30,382 nt of DNA, taken from assembly GCA_016930435.1 (NCBI GenBank), contig JAFGGQ010000098.1:1-30382 (forward strand). Reading direction: 5' to 3'. The position numbers and the translations under genes were made by a program. Each line of letters starts with the position of its first letter. Within the stretch, counting starts at the first letter, position 1. This stretch comes from a bacterium (GTDB lineage Bacteria > UBP14 > UBA6098 > JAFGQG01). The notes beneath the pieces are model-generated. The model saw only the letters and a list, made by a program, of their open reading frames with translations. It did not search any database and had not been told where the DNA came from. Shown here in pieces: positions 8,603-18,252 of this stretch.

Positions 8603-8649
8603 ATACTACCCCGGCACAAAACATAATAGATTGTAACCAGTTCAAGCTC

Positions 8650-8666
8650 AGAATTCACTGAATTCT
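8650..8666. repeat. Perfect 7-base inverted repeat
   Basis: AGAATTC (8650-8656) and GAATTCT (8660-8666) form a perfect palindrome around a three-base centre. It lies about 48 bases after the aminotransferase stop. There is no U-tract after it, so an operator or a weak RNA hairpin is as likely as a terminator. Confidence 0.3.
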
Positions 8667-8743
8667 ATACCCTCATTCCTGCCTTTTCACCTTTTTGAGA
8701 TAATTAGTTTCATCGTAATTGGTCAATGAGGGTTGGAAAAGCA

Positions 8744-8772
8744 TTGACATTGGATAACCCTGATTATATTAT
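8744..8772 (+). promoter_or_regulatory. Near-consensus sigma70 promoter of the C25 protease gene
   Basis: TTGACA (8744-8749), 17 bases, then TATTAT (8767-8772): a perfect -35 and five of six in the -10. Transcription would start near 8779, giving a leader of about 67 bases. The -35 box overlaps one arm of the inverted repeat GTCAATG (8722-8728) / CATTGAC (8742-8748). A second repeat, AGGGTT (8729-8734) / AACCCT (8756-8761), is interleaved with it. That arrangement would let a regulator compete with RNA polymerase. Confidence 0.7.
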
Positions 8773-8845
8773 GGTAAATCACGGGACAGTCGAAAACACA
8801 GCAAGCTTTTTTTAGTAGGCAAATATAGAAATACCGGGAGGATAA

Positions 8846-11800
8846 ATGAAAAAGATGTTATTAATTCTGGTTATGCCATGTTTGGCTTTTGCGGCGGGTC
8901 TGCAGATCACCCAGCAGGTTCCCGGCAGCATATCACTTGAGTGGAACTATGATGGGGTATTGGAGATCATGCCCTCTGAATTTGATGGCTATCTTCGGGT
9001 AAACCTCAATGGTTCGGATTACCTTTGGCAGGAGGGTGAACCCCATCTTCCCGTCATCCGGGTAGCGCTTTGCACAGGCAAAAACCCACAGGTTTCAGCT
9101 ATCGCCCGGGATTGGACAGAATATGAGTTGGAGGCCCCCATCATTCCGTCACAACCCTTGACCTCGCAGAAATGGCCTGAAATTAAGCAAATTGATCAAA
9201 ATCTTTACAATAGCCCGGAACCTTATCCCGATGTTATCTGCAGGGTAGTCCAGGAGGGCATACTACACGGTGACCGTTTCAGTGTTCTCGAACTTTGTCC
9301 GGTGAGATATATTCCCCTTTTTAAACGTCTAAAAGTGGCCCAATCCATTGAAGTAAATATAACTTCGGATGGTTTTTCCTCATCGTCCTTTTCCTCACCT
9401 GTTTTTGATCCAATAAAAGCGGGATTCCTGGCAAATTTTACGATGGAGCCGGGAACCTCCCCGCCGGCGAAGATGATGGTGATCTGCCCGGAGTACTATC
9501 AGGATGAGCTGGAACCGTGGTTGCAGTGGCGAAAGGCCGTGGGGTACCAGGTCTATTTAAGTACGCCGGAATCGCTGGGAGGAACCGCCTCCGCCATTAA
9601 AACATCCCTCGATGCCCTCTATGATTTCCGGGGAGGAATTGATTACCTCGTCATCGTGGGCGATGTTGACGATGTCCCAACCTTCCTTACCGGCGGCTCC
9701 GACTCCCCAACCGATATTGACTATGGCTGTGTGGACGGTGATGATTATGTCCCTGATATGCTCATCGGCCGTATCTCGGTGGAGAATTCGACCCAGCTTA
9801 TCGAACTGGCGCAGAGAATAATTGACTATGAGCAGTTCAATTATACCGACAGCGCATTTGCCGGGCGTTATCTTTTCGGGACCACTGACGATTCCTACAA
9901 TCATGACATGGTACATACCGTGCATACTTACGTTCGGGATAACTACCTGGCCCCGCTTGGTATAGGCTACCTGGAGCTGGACGGGCCGGTATCGACCGAA
10001 GCGGATGTCCTGTACGCGCTAAATGACGGATATGCCTACTATTACTATTATGGTCACGGCTGGGAAGGCGGTTTGGCCTCCCCGCCGCTGACTACCGGTG
10101 GACTGAGCAGCCTGACAAACGACCAAAAGTTTCCCTTCATTGTGGGCAATGCATGTTCAACCAACGATTTCACCCTCCCTACTTCATTCGGTGAAGCGCT
10201 TTTACGCCAGGCTAATGCCGGCGCGATCGGTTACATCGGGGGGTCCGCCTCAACTTACTGGGATCCCGACAGCGTTTGGGAGATCGAGACCTTCCGCGCA
10301 TTCCTGCAGGATTCGGTGGCATCGGTAATGGGCCAATGTTACCTGGCTTTACTCGAAGTAATGGTATCGTTTCCCAGTTTCGGACATTATTTTTTCGATG
10401 TCTATAATTTGATCGGTGATCCTTCCACTCGTCTTTGGGCGGGTATCCCAAAACAATTGGAAATTGAGGCGCCACCCGCCTATATACTGGGAGGCGGGGT
10501 TCCCCTGGAGATAGGGATTACCTCAGCCGGCGCGCCTCTTCCGAATGCTATAGTGTGCTTGCTGTGGAGCGATTCCGCTCTCGTAGCAGCCACCGATGCC
10601 CTGGGCGAAGCCGTTTTTGAATTGCCAGCCATGGAACCCGATACAATATTGATCACCGCAACAGCATTCGGGTATGTCCCGGCGCAGAATGAGCTTGTCC
10701 CTGCCGCGCCCCATGAACCCTTTATGTTCCTCCAGAATCTTGCTCCCTCCGATCCGGGCTGTTTATCTACCCGGAACGATGCTGATGGCCTTTGCGATTT
10801 TGGTGAAACCCTTGCCGTAGAACTCCAAATTAAGAATTTCGGAGCACGGGCCTATGAGGTTGACCTGACGGTTTCCTCCGCAGATTTATATATAACACTC
10901 TGGGATACAGCCGCACATTACCCCGCTGTGGATAACGGGGAAATCATCGATCATCTCTTCTATGCCTATGTTGATCCGGAAGTACCTAATGGTCATGGCG
11001 CGGAAATAGAGTTTACGATATCTGACAGCGCCGGAAATCATTGGGTTTACTCCGAAATGATTCGCCTATTTGCACCGGTGATCGAACTTGCCGGGGTATC
11101 CGTTACCGATACCCTCTATGGTGACGGCGATTATTTTCTGGAAACAGGTGAAAGGGTAACTATCTGGTTTGAGCTCGACCTCCCGGCAGGGGCCGACCTG
11201 CCCTATCTTAATCTTTACTGCGAAGCGCCACCGGAAGTGGATTTTGCAAGACTGGAGGGCGGTGACACCACGCTGGTAGCCCTCGTTCCGCCTCTTTACC
11301 CGAGCGTACCATTCCTCCTTGAAATTACCGCTGAGCCCGATCCGGAATTCCCACTGATTTTTTCGTGGGAGGTTTTCGGCCTAAGCGCAGTGGAAACTAC
11401 TACCATATTCGTCGGTTCACCAGGCTTTTCCGATCCCGCAACCAGTTTGGATTTCTGGACATCCGGTGCTACGGGGGAATGGTCCGTGAACGGGGTAATC
11501 TTTAACTCACCGGGCCAATGCTTTACCAACCACCCAGGAGCGGTCGCTTTCTACGAGGACGACGAAAGCTGGAGCCTGCTTTCCGACGAGTTCGTTGTAC
11601 CATGGAACGCGCATCTGGCCTTCTGGTACCAGCTCTACATCCCCTCATTTTCAGCAGATGGAGACGAAGCCCGGGTACAGCTCCGGTCGGAGGGCGAAAC
11701 CTTGGATCTGCTTACCCTTGACGAACTTCAACCCCACTGGGATTTGGTCATTTTGGATATCCCCGCTCAATATTATGGAAAAACCGGGCAGATCGTCTGG

Positions 11801-12991
11801 GGATTTGATTCTGATGGTAGCAATTACCGGCAGGGATGGTATCTGGACGACATTGCTGTTCAGGCACGGGGCGGGTATTTCGGTGATGCTACCGTATTTC
11901 CGCAGGTCGGAGTTGCAGGAGAATACTTCCAATTCGGGGTGTCATTCGGCTCATCCTCAGGGGAGATCCCCCGGGGAGTACTTCTGGTTGTTGATGGGTT
12001 TGAATACAGTATGGTTCCCGAGGAGGATTATGATACCGAATGGAGTCGCTTCACAGCAGATATAGATTTAGGGGAGGGAGCCCACGGCTATTATTTCTTG
12101 GCTGAGCTCGGAAGCGGGATGCGGCGCTTCCCGGCTGAAGGGGAATTTTCAGGGCCGCTGGTGGGTGAAACGCTGTTTCAAAGTGATCTTGAGGCTAATA
12201 ACGGAGGGTTGACTGTAGAATCGGCAGGTTGGTACTGGGGCGATCCCGGGGAAGCTCATTCAGGCAACCATTGCTGGAATAACCTGGGCAGCGCGGCCAG
12301 CTATGCCGCAAATCTGAATGCACGGCTGGTCTGGAATCTGGACCTTACCGGGACCGTTCATCCGGCATTGTCCTTCTGGAGCAAGATGGATTTCGCCCGT
12401 GGCTCCACCTCCGGAATAATCAGGGATGGGGCTAACCTCAAGATCCGGTCTGCTACGGGCACCACTATCGCGCAACTCAACCACCTCTACGACAGTCATT
12501 TAATCAGTGACACTAATCCTTTAGCAGGAGAAACGACCTGGGGCGAAAGCTGGGCGAACCAGTGGCGCTATTACTGCCTTGACCTCGAACCCTGGGCGGG
12601 GGAAGAGATCGAAGCAGTTTTTAATACCGGAACAAACGATATAGAAATGGCAACCGGGTGGTTCCTGGACGACCTGCTCCTGATAGATATCGATGCGGTG
12701 GTTGTAGCCGCAAATAATCCCGGGCCTGAAACCTTAGAATTGACCGTTTATCCCAATCCCTTCAATCATTTCACCTGGTTTTCCTTCGGTCTTGATAAAG
12801 ATGGGCCACTGAGCCTGGAGATCAGAAATATCAGGGGTGAGTTAATTAGTGTGATCGAATCGGCAGGACTTCCCGCGGGTATTCACCGGAAACTATGGAT
12901 TGCCCCGTCGGGTCTGCCCAGCGGGGTCTATTTTACGGTATTGAAATGTAATGATCAAACCCGGGTAAACAAGATCATTCTACTAAAATAA
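8846..12991 (+). CDS. Secreted C25 (gingipain-type) cysteine protease with T9SS sorting tail
   Basis: A 1381-residue secreted protease. Residues 1-17 are a signal peptide (MKKMLLILVMPCLAFAA). Residues about 20-205 resemble a C25 propeptide, and about 209-540 the peptidase C25 domain. The catalytic pair is H404 in YYGHGW and C437 in FIVGNACSTN. Beta-sandwich repeats follow, and two stretches with MAM/immune-inhibitor-like ends, GWYLDDIAV (near 998) and GWFLDDLLL (near 1271). The tail from about 1297 is a T9SS type A sorting domain with VYPNPFN, LPSGVYF and a final IILLK. It would be exported by Sec, moved across the outer membrane by T9SS and released or surface-anchored to digest extracellular protein. 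The RBS GGGAGGA is strong. The peptides it yields could feed the amino-acid genes upstream (inference). Confidence 0.9.
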   Translation: MKKMLLILVMPCLAFAAGLQITQQVPGSISLEWNYDGVLEIMPSEFDGYLRVNLNGSDYLWQEGEPHLPVIRVALCTGKNPQVSAIARDWTEYELEAPIIPSQPLTSQKWPEIKQIDQNLYNSPEPYPDVICRVVQEGILHGDRFSVLELCPVRYIPLFKRLKVAQSIEVNITSDGFSSSSFSSPVFDPIKAGFLANFTMEPGTSPPAKMMVICPEYYQDELEPWLQWRKAVGYQVYLSTPESLGGTASAIKTSLDALYDFRGGIDYLVIVGDVDDVPTFLTGGSDSPTDIDYGCVDGDDYVPDMLIGRISVENSTQLIELAQRIIDYEQFNYTDSAFAGRYLFGTTDDSYNHDMVHTVHTYVRDNYLAPLGIGYLELDGPVSTEADVLYALNDGYAYYYYYGHGWEGGLASPPLTTGGLSSLTNDQKFPFIVGNACSTNDFTLPTSFGEALLRQANAGAIGYIGGSASTYWDPDSVWEIETFRAFLQDSVASVMGQCYLALLEVMVSFPSFGHYFFDVYNLIGDPSTRLWAGIPKQLEIEAPPAYILGGGVPLEIGITSAGAPLPNAIVCLLWSDSALVAATDALGEAVFELPAMEPDTILITATAFGYVPAQNELVPAAPHEPFMFLQNLAPSDPGCLSTRNDADGLCDFGETLAVELQIKNFGARAYEVDLTVSSADLYITLWDTAAHYPAVDNGEIIDHLFYAYVDPEVPNGHGAEIEFTISDSAGNHWVYSEMIRLFAPVIELAGVSVTDTLYGDGDYFLETGERVTIWFELDLPAGADLPYLNLYCEAPPEVDFARLEGGDTTLVALVPPLYPSVPFLLEITAEPDPEFPLIFSWEVFGLSAVETTTIFVGSPGFSDPATSLDFWTSGATGEWSVNGVIFNSPGQCFTNHPGAVAFYEDDESWSLLSDEFVVPWNAHLAFWYQLYIPSFSADGDEARVQLRSEGETLDLLTLDELQPHWDLVILDIPAQYYGKTGQIVWGFDSDGSNYRQGWYLDDIAVQARGGYFGDATVFPQVGVAGEYFQFGVSFGSSSGEIPRGVLLVVDGFEYSMVPEEDYDTEWSRFTADIDLGEGAHGYYFLAELGSGMRRFPAEGEFSGPLVGETLFQSDLEANNGGLTVESAGWYWGDPGEAHSGNHCWNNLGSAASYAANLNARLVWNLDLTGTVHPALSFWSKMDFARGSTSGIIRDGANLKIRSATGTTIAQLNHLYDSHLISDTNPLAGETTWGESWANQWRYYCLDLEPWAGEEIEAVFNTGTNDIEMATGWFLDDLLLIDIDAVVVAANNPGPETLELTVYPNPFNHFTWFSFGLDKDGPLSLEIRNIRGELISVIESAGLPAGIHRKLWIAPSGLPSGVYFTVLKCNDQTRVNKIILLK

Positions 12992-13074
12992 TTCGATCAT
13001 AAGCCCTCGTTAATAATTCGAATATCAAGATTAAGCCAACCGTTTCCCCGGTAGAAAAAATTACGGTCCGGTTT

Positions 13075-14406
13075 TTACTTCAAGTAGATTATTGGTCTAT
13101 GCTTGGATTGTTTTCCCCGGGAAGTTTTAACCAGGTAAATTCCACTTCCATGCTCTTTGCCGGGCTGCCAGTAGAATTCCCCCGAATTCCCCGTTTTTAC
13201 CGCCAATACACTGTGCCCCTGCATATCAAATATCTCCAGTTGCGCATACTTTGAAGATTTTATTTGGCACCCGGCATTAAAGGGGTTGGGGTGGATAAGC
13301 AATTCACAATTTTCAGGGGTAGTATTGCTGTTATAATTGCCTATGGTTGTCAGTTCGTGAGTGATAATGCCCAAGGATCCGCTGCCGCTGACTCCGCCGC
13401 CGTTCCACACCATGATTATCATCTGGTCGCCGTCAAATGCGAAGGTTGGTGTCACGGGCCCATGGGGGTCCCAGGCTTCAGGGCCGCCTGGCCCCATCAC
13501 CGGGTTGCCGCTGTATTTTTCCCATATCACCCCGCGGTCGATGGATGTTGCGAGGCAGAGGTAGGCGGTATCGAAATTCCAGTAAGTGGAATCGTCGAAT
13601 AGCCAGCCCTGGTAAAGCATATAGAGCGTGTCGCCCTTCTGGCGGACGGTGGCGGCATAGGCTCCCAGTTCGTCGTAGCTGTTCAATGGGCCATGTTCCA
13701 TCACCGGGTTAGCGGGGTGGCGAAACCAGTTAATGCCATCGATGGATGCGGCCCGGCAGATGTTCACATGGCCGGTTATGGAAAGGGCGCTGTACCACAT
13801 CACCAGTGAATCTCCCAGGCGCAGGACGGAGGGTGATTCGATTGAATGCCATTCTTCGGGCAGTGTGGTGTCCTTCTCGAACACGGGGCCGTCGTGGCGG
13901 CGGGAGTAGCTATACCCGCCGTCATAAGATACGGCCAGTCCCAGGGCAAGGTCGCCGGAACCGTGAGCCCAGTCACCCGCATAGACCATAATTATGGAAT
14001 CGCCCTCGTGGAGAATGGCGGGAGTCTCCACAGCAGCGGAGTCCCAGGTACCGGGCGCTCCATTGTAGATCACCGGCCCCTCGGACATAATCCAGCTAAA
14101 ACCATCGTCTGACCAGGCCGCACCCGGGCGGGTGAGGGTGACAGATGAGCCGCTATCAACACCTGCGGCCGAATATACCGCATAAAATCCCCCATCAGGG
14201 AGGGCAATCATATCCGGATCAGTCAGGGCGCCCCAGCACCAGAGCTCACCCGGCGACATTACCGGATTGCCATCATAGCGTTCCCAGGCAAAGGCTATAC
14301 CGGTAATCAATACCAGAAATGTGAAAACCGTCAATAGTTTTTGCAGTACTGTTCTGCATATATATCGTTCTTCCAATCGTTCAGCAAAAGAACTCAAATT
14401 GTTCAT
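13075..14406 (-). CDS. Secreted beta-propeller glycosidase-like protein with T9SS tail
   Basis: A 443-residue exported protein. After a long 24-residue polar start comes a hydrophobic signal segment (TVFTFLVLITGIAFA). Residues about 42-355 contain repeated blade-like units: three NPVM motifs (GNPVMSPG, ANPVMEHG, GNPVMGPG), each near a Trp, and repeated SDDGFSW / SYDGGYSYSRR / SIDGINWFR strands. This is the pattern of five-bladed propellers of the GH43, GH32 and GH130 clans. I cannot assign catalytic acids, so activity is unproven. The end is a T9SS tail (HPNPFN, GSGIYLVKT, IIYLK). AAAGGA lies 9 bases before the ATG. It follows the GH39-like gene by 12 bases, so it is the last gene of a three-gene operon. 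Confidence 0.78.
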   Translation of the reverse strand: MNNLSSFAERLEERYICRTVLQKLLTVFTFLVLITGIAFAWERYDGNPVMSPGELWCWGALTDPDMIALPDGGFYAVYSAAGVDSGSSVTLTRPGAAWSDDGFSWIMSEGPVIYNGAPGTWDSAAVETPAILHEGDSIIMVYAGDWAHGSGDLALGLAVSYDGGYSYSRRHDGPVFEKDTTLPEEWHSIESPSVLRLGDSLVMWYSALSITGHVNICRAASIDGINWFRHPANPVMEHGPLNSYDELGAYAATVRQKGDTLYMLYQGWLFDDSTYWNFDTAYLCLATSIDRGVIWEKYSGNPVMGPGGPEAWDPHGPVTPTFAFDGDQMIIMVWNGGGVSGSGSLGIITHELTTIGNYNSNTTPENCELLIHPNPFNAGCQIKSSKYAQLEIFDMQGHSVLAVKTGNSGEFYWQPGKEHGSGIYLVKTSRGKQSKHRPIIYLK

Positions 14407-14418
14407 AAAAGCATTCCT

Positions 14419-16503
14419 TTATTTAAGGAGTACAAGTTTTTTCGAATAGGATTGCTTACCCCGGTTTACCCGGCACAGGTATATCCCGCTGGAATAATTA
14501 GCGGCATTCCAGATCACCCGGTCAGTTCCGGGTTCCAGAATGAGTCGCTCCACTACCCGTCCTGTAATATCGTAGAGTTCAATCCAAACTTGGGTTGTAG
14601 TCTTTTCGGGAATGCCTTTTAGTCTGATTTGGCAGGTGCAATTGAAGGGATTTGGGTAAGCTGTCAGGAAAAAGTCGCCTGGCAGGATGTTTCTATCGCC
14701 GATGCCCACGGGCAAACCTTCAACTATTATCAGGTGAACAGCAGGAGGGTCCAATGGTATTTCCAGTCGCAATATTTCTGAACTGGCCGCTCCGGAATCG
14801 ATAATCGTACCGAAGTGTTCTCTATCCAGGGCGTGTACTGTCCAGTTATATTCAATAGAATCGGGCAGTGAGATTATATCGAGGTTATAGCCCTTCCGGT
14901 TTGAACCCCAGTCGGTGATCAGGACTGCCATGGATGTCCAGTTGTCGGCTTTCCCGGCCAGTACTGCAATTGCAGTGGATTCGAATTCGGAGACTGCTAA
15001 GCGGAGGGGATTATCATAGAGTTCAGCGATCATACGGTATGCGGCGCCGGAGTAAGTGAGTTCCCCGAGATCCCCCCACAATCCGAATATTCCACTGTCG
15101 GTTCGGTAGCGCATCACCTGGCTGATATTTTCGTTCTGCATCAGCGCCAAGACCCCGGATGCCACTGCGGCATTGTAAGGTGAATAACAGGAATCGTATT
15201 CCATTCGGATCGCGGCGGCAAGGTTCCACTCGTTAAGGATCAGTTCGGTTTCCTCGAAACCATATTCATCCAGGAGTTGACGGAGGTAGCGGTTTATAAG
15301 TATGTAGTTAAAAGCGGGTCCATCGTCGTAGCGGTGCCATGAGAAGAAATCCAGTGGCGCGCCGGCGGAATCCAGGGCATTTAGCATACCACTTACGAAT
15401 TGATAATTGGCAGGATTTGCGACTGCCGGGCCACCAATCTTCAGGGATGGATCGTAGGCCTTCAGCGTCTCTGCGACTTCGATATACATGTCATAGAACT
15501 GCTGGTAGGTTCCCTCCCAGAACCAATCGATATCCGGCTCGTTCCAGATTTCCCAATATTTGATATTGTAGCAATAACCGCCCTCCCACCCGTCATTGTA
15601 GTGTTTTGCAATATGCTTGCAGACCATAGCCCAGGTCGTGTTATTTGGTGGGGGCACATTGAATATGGGTTCGTCCTCCCAACTCTCTCCCAGGCGGAAT
15701 AATAATTCTGCGCCGGTACTGACGATCGCTTCGATGAGGGTATCGGTAGTTTCGAAATGGTAGCTGTGCTCTAATGTGGGGTCGGCTTCCCAATCGGGGA
15801 AGATAATATGCCGGTCACCAGGTCCATACCAGTCGTGAGTGCGGACAATTGGGATTTTAAGGTTTCGGAATCCTGCGGAAAAATCAAAGGGGCTTCTGGG
15901 ATTGACCGGTCCCCTGTTTGTACCGGAGAGATTTTTAAGGGCCAAACCGCTGGCCATATAGTCCACGGTCAGGTTATGGTATGAGGTGTCACCCACTCCC
16001 AGAAAGCAATTATCTATCCAGGCTTCGGCGGGTTCCTGAGTACCGAATACGAACATCATCCGGTTTGCTTCGGGCGGAGCCTTGCCATAAGCGCTTAGTC
16101 TTTTCCATTCAAATTCACCGTAAAGGGGCATCGGTGGGGCCATCCCCACCAGTTCCATCGAAGAATTAAGGAAAGCAACGGTAAACAGCACTTGCCCCCG
16201 GGAATTGTACCTGATGTCTGCGGCATAGCGGTATTTCAAGCCAGGGTAAACCGAATCGATCAGACTCAGGAAGCCGATAAATCTATCCGCATAATGTGGG
16301 GCAAGGATATGCAGGCCCCCGGTGCCCTCGCGACCACAATCCGGGCACCATTCCTGGATGGTACCAGGAGGAAGTGAATCCGGCGTGGTTGCCGGATACC
16401 AGTGAACAGAACCGGAATCCAGGTCAGGATTGGGAAGTTCATTCTCCTGCGCATTTAAGCATATTACGAATAAGAATATAACCAGCCAGGCAGAATTCCG
16501 CAT
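14419..16503 (-). CDS. Secreted GH39-like glycoside hydrolase with T9SS tail
   Basis: A 694-residue exported enzyme. Residues 1-19 are a signal peptide. About 22-175 resemble a carbohydrate-binding jelly roll (family 4/9 style: NPDLDSG, YRYAADIRYNSRGQ, AWIDNCFLG). About 180-560 form a TIM-barrel glycosidase. The acid/base is probably E322 in WEIWNEPD, and the nucleophile E425 in LILNEWN. This pairing, with SWHRYDD between, is typical of GH39 (beta-xylosidase, alpha-iduronidase) and related clan A families. The tail is a T9SS sorting domain (AYPNPFN, SSGIYLCRV, LVLLK). It would act outside the cell on plant or algal polysaccharide, or glycoprotein. GH5 or GH30-type relatives are the alternative. 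It sits between the alpha/beta hydrolase and the propeller gene. Confidence 0.82.
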   Translation of the reverse strand: MRNSAWLVIFLFVICLNAQENELPNPDLDSGSVHWYPATTPDSLPPGTIQEWCPDCGREGTGGLHILAPHYADRFIGFLSLIDSVYPGLKYRYAADIRYNSRGQVLFTVAFLNSSMELVGMAPPMPLYGEFEWKRLSAYGKAPPEANRMMFVFGTQEPAEAWIDNCFLGVGDTSYHNLTVDYMASGLALKNLSGTNRGPVNPRSPFDFSAGFRNLKIPIVRTHDWYGPGDRHIIFPDWEADPTLEHSYHFETTDTLIEAIVSTGAELLFRLGESWEDEPIFNVPPPNNTTWAMVCKHIAKHYNDGWEGGYCYNIKYWEIWNEPDIDWFWEGTYQQFYDMYIEVAETLKAYDPSLKIGGPAVANPANYQFVSGMLNALDSAGAPLDFFSWHRYDDGPAFNYILINRYLRQLLDEYGFEETELILNEWNLAAAIRMEYDSCYSPYNAAVASGVLALMQNENISQVMRYRTDSGIFGLWGDLGELTYSGAAYRMIAELYDNPLRLAVSEFESTAIAVLAGKADNWTSMAVLITDWGSNRKGYNLDIISLPDSIEYNWTVHALDREHFGTIIDSGAASSEILRLEIPLDPPAVHLIIVEGLPVGIGDRNILPGDFFLTAYPNPFNCTCQIRLKGIPEKTTTQVWIELYDITGRVVERLILEPGTDRVIWNAANYSSGIYLCRVNRGKQSYSKKLVLLK

Positions 16504-16539
16504 TTAACATAGCCTCTGTTCTGATACACTGATTGCAAA

Positions 16540-18174
16540 TTATTTCAAATACAGCAACTTACCGGAACTTGAATGAGAACCACTCTTTATTATTATCAAA
16601 TAGATGCCGCTATTTAGGTCATTTGAAGGTATCCATTTGATCGAAGGAGGATTCAGGTGGAGGTTTTGTCCGGAAATTAACTTACCTTGAATGTCAAATA
16701 TGTTTACCCTTGCGCCTGAGGGCACCTCAATGTTTACTGCCTTATTGAAAGGATTGGGATAAACCTTCAACTCAAAATCTTCAGGTCCCGAAGAAACCTC
16801 TTTAATATCCATATCGAAGAATTCGTAGGGGAATGGCCGGATCCGGAACTTCATCTCTTCGGGAACGTAAGGGGTGGATGAAAGCCAGAAGAGTCCGGTT
16901 CGGGCTTCCACGAAATAGATCAGGTTATCCGGGACAAAGCAGGAGTCGTTGGGAAGTTTTAGTTTATATAGAGAGGGCACTCCGGAGTGGAAGGTCATAG
17001 GGAAGTATGAGAAGGTCCATGCGGAATCAATACTGTACCAGAATTTCACATCATTTGTCAACCAGAAAGCAGCGGGGACATCGGCTACGAATTCGATGCT
17101 GTCACCTGTAACATGGTGAGTGACAGTGGGAATGGGTGGAATCTGCAGGTCATTCCGGACCATGTTCATAACCGTGTTGCCGGTACCGATAATCCGTGTG
17201 TAGAATGCCAGGGAGTTATCGTAACTATCGTAACCACCGGCTATGGAATATGAGGAGTAGTAGCAATGGTGGTCAAAATTAGCAACGGTTTCCAGACGGC
17301 AGAGGTCCGGGTCGATCAGATCATAGCTGTTTTTCTGGCAGTTTAAAGGCTCGAATTCGTCCTGGGAGGCGGTAATCATCATCACGAAGCCTCGATAATA
17401 CGGGATATAATTTATGGGGGATATATATCTCTGCATATAGGTAAAGTGGGAATCTTCCGTTGTATAGCCGCTTTCTTCGACTATATTCACCATCCACCCG
17501 GAGTCTGCATAGCTGCATTCAAAATCGGTTTGGGGGATGATAGGCAGGCAAAAAGAGATGCGGTCATCCACCCCATTGGCCATCAGGATGGCGTTAGCCC
17601 CGCTGGAGAAGCCGATTCCTCCCATGAATCCATGATCCACCTGTGGCAGCATTTCCATGTAGGTTAACCCTCTCATAACGGCATAGGCGAACTGGTAAAA
17701 GTGGTTATTGCGGGGGTTTGGGTAAGCCCTTATCAGGCTGGGGTAATGGTAACCAGGCGCGCCTCCCGATTCGCCATAGCCCGGAGCATTGATCGCCAGG
17801 GAAAAACAACCGAAAGCAGCGGAAAATGTCTCCGCCCACTCCAGAAAGCTGTCCATTATCAGACCCTGACCGATCACGAAACCGGCTAAGTTACTACCTC
17901 CGGTTGGATAGGCGAAGAATGACTGAATGCGGATGATCCCGCTATCCCCTCCGAAAGAATTGAAACGGATCTCACCTACCGAAAGATCAACAGCTTCTAA
18001 ACTCAGCAAACTAATCACACTGGTATCGGCAACCCAAACAGTTTCTATATCCAGCCAGCGGGGATCGAGTATGGAATCCATGGGCCAGATCTCCAGAATA
18101 TCCTGGGCGAAGAGAGGAGCAAAAAACATGAGAACCAGAATAAACCCTGGCAGTATTTGTTTATAGCGAATCAT
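16540..18174 (-). CDS. Secreted alpha/beta hydrolase with T9SS tail
   Basis: A 544-residue exported protein. Residues 1-23 are a signal peptide ending in FAQ. About 80-310 form an alpha/beta hydrolase domain: NAPGYGESGG (129-138), the nucleophile elbow GFSSG with S190, a candidate Asp at 272 (ITASQDEF) and a candidate His at 302-303 (NFDHHCYY). A beta-rich segment follows, then the T9SS tail (VYPNPFN, NSGIYLIIIKS, LLYLK). It may be an esterase or peptidase. In the cluster with two glycosidase-like proteins an esterase removing acyl groups from polysaccharide is attractive, but that is inference. There is no clear RBS before the ATG; the region upstream is AT-rich. It is first in the three-gene minus-strand cluster, 36 bases ahead of the next gene. 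Confidence 0.8.
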   Translation of the reverse strand: MIRYKQILPGFILVLMFFAPLFAQDILEIWPMDSILDPRWLDIETVWVADTSVISLLSLEAVDLSVGEIRFNSFGGDSGIIRIQSFFAYPTGGSNLAGFVIGQGLIMDSFLEWAETFSAAFGCFSLAINAPGYGESGGAPGYHYPSLIRAYPNPRNNHFYQFAYAVMRGLTYMEMLPQVDHGFMGGIGFSSGANAILMANGVDDRISFCLPIIPQTDFECSYADSGWMVNIVEESGYTTEDSHFTYMQRYISPINYIPYYRGFVMMITASQDEFEPLNCQKNSYDLIDPDLCRLETVANFDHHCYYSSYSIAGGYDSYDNSLAFYTRIIGTGNTVMNMVRNDLQIPPIPTVTHHVTGDSIEFVADVPAAFWLTNDVKFWYSIDSAWTFSYFPMTFHSGVPSLYKLKLPNDSCFVPDNLIYFVEARTGLFWLSSTPYVPEEMKFRIRPFPYEFFDMDIKEVSSGPEDFELKVYPNPFNKAVNIEVPSGARVNIFDIQGKLISGQNLHLNPPSIKWIPSNDLNSGIYLIIIKSGSHSSSGKLLYLK

Positions 18175-18252
18175 GTTAAATAATGTAGATAATTAATATG
18201 TAAAGGCAAGGGAAAATAAAATGGGAACTGCTTATGAACTAAATTATCGTTC

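Noticed and set aside
12992-13074. Possible bidirectional terminator between the C25 and propeller genes
   Set aside because: Only short, poorly placed arms (ACCGT/ACGGT, CCGG) are present, with no stem beside the U-run.
13264-14112. Several plus-strand ORFs opposite the propeller gene
   Set aside because: Low-complexity, Arg- and Pro-rich products arise because this gene is GC-rich and the complementary frames lack stops; no signals support them.
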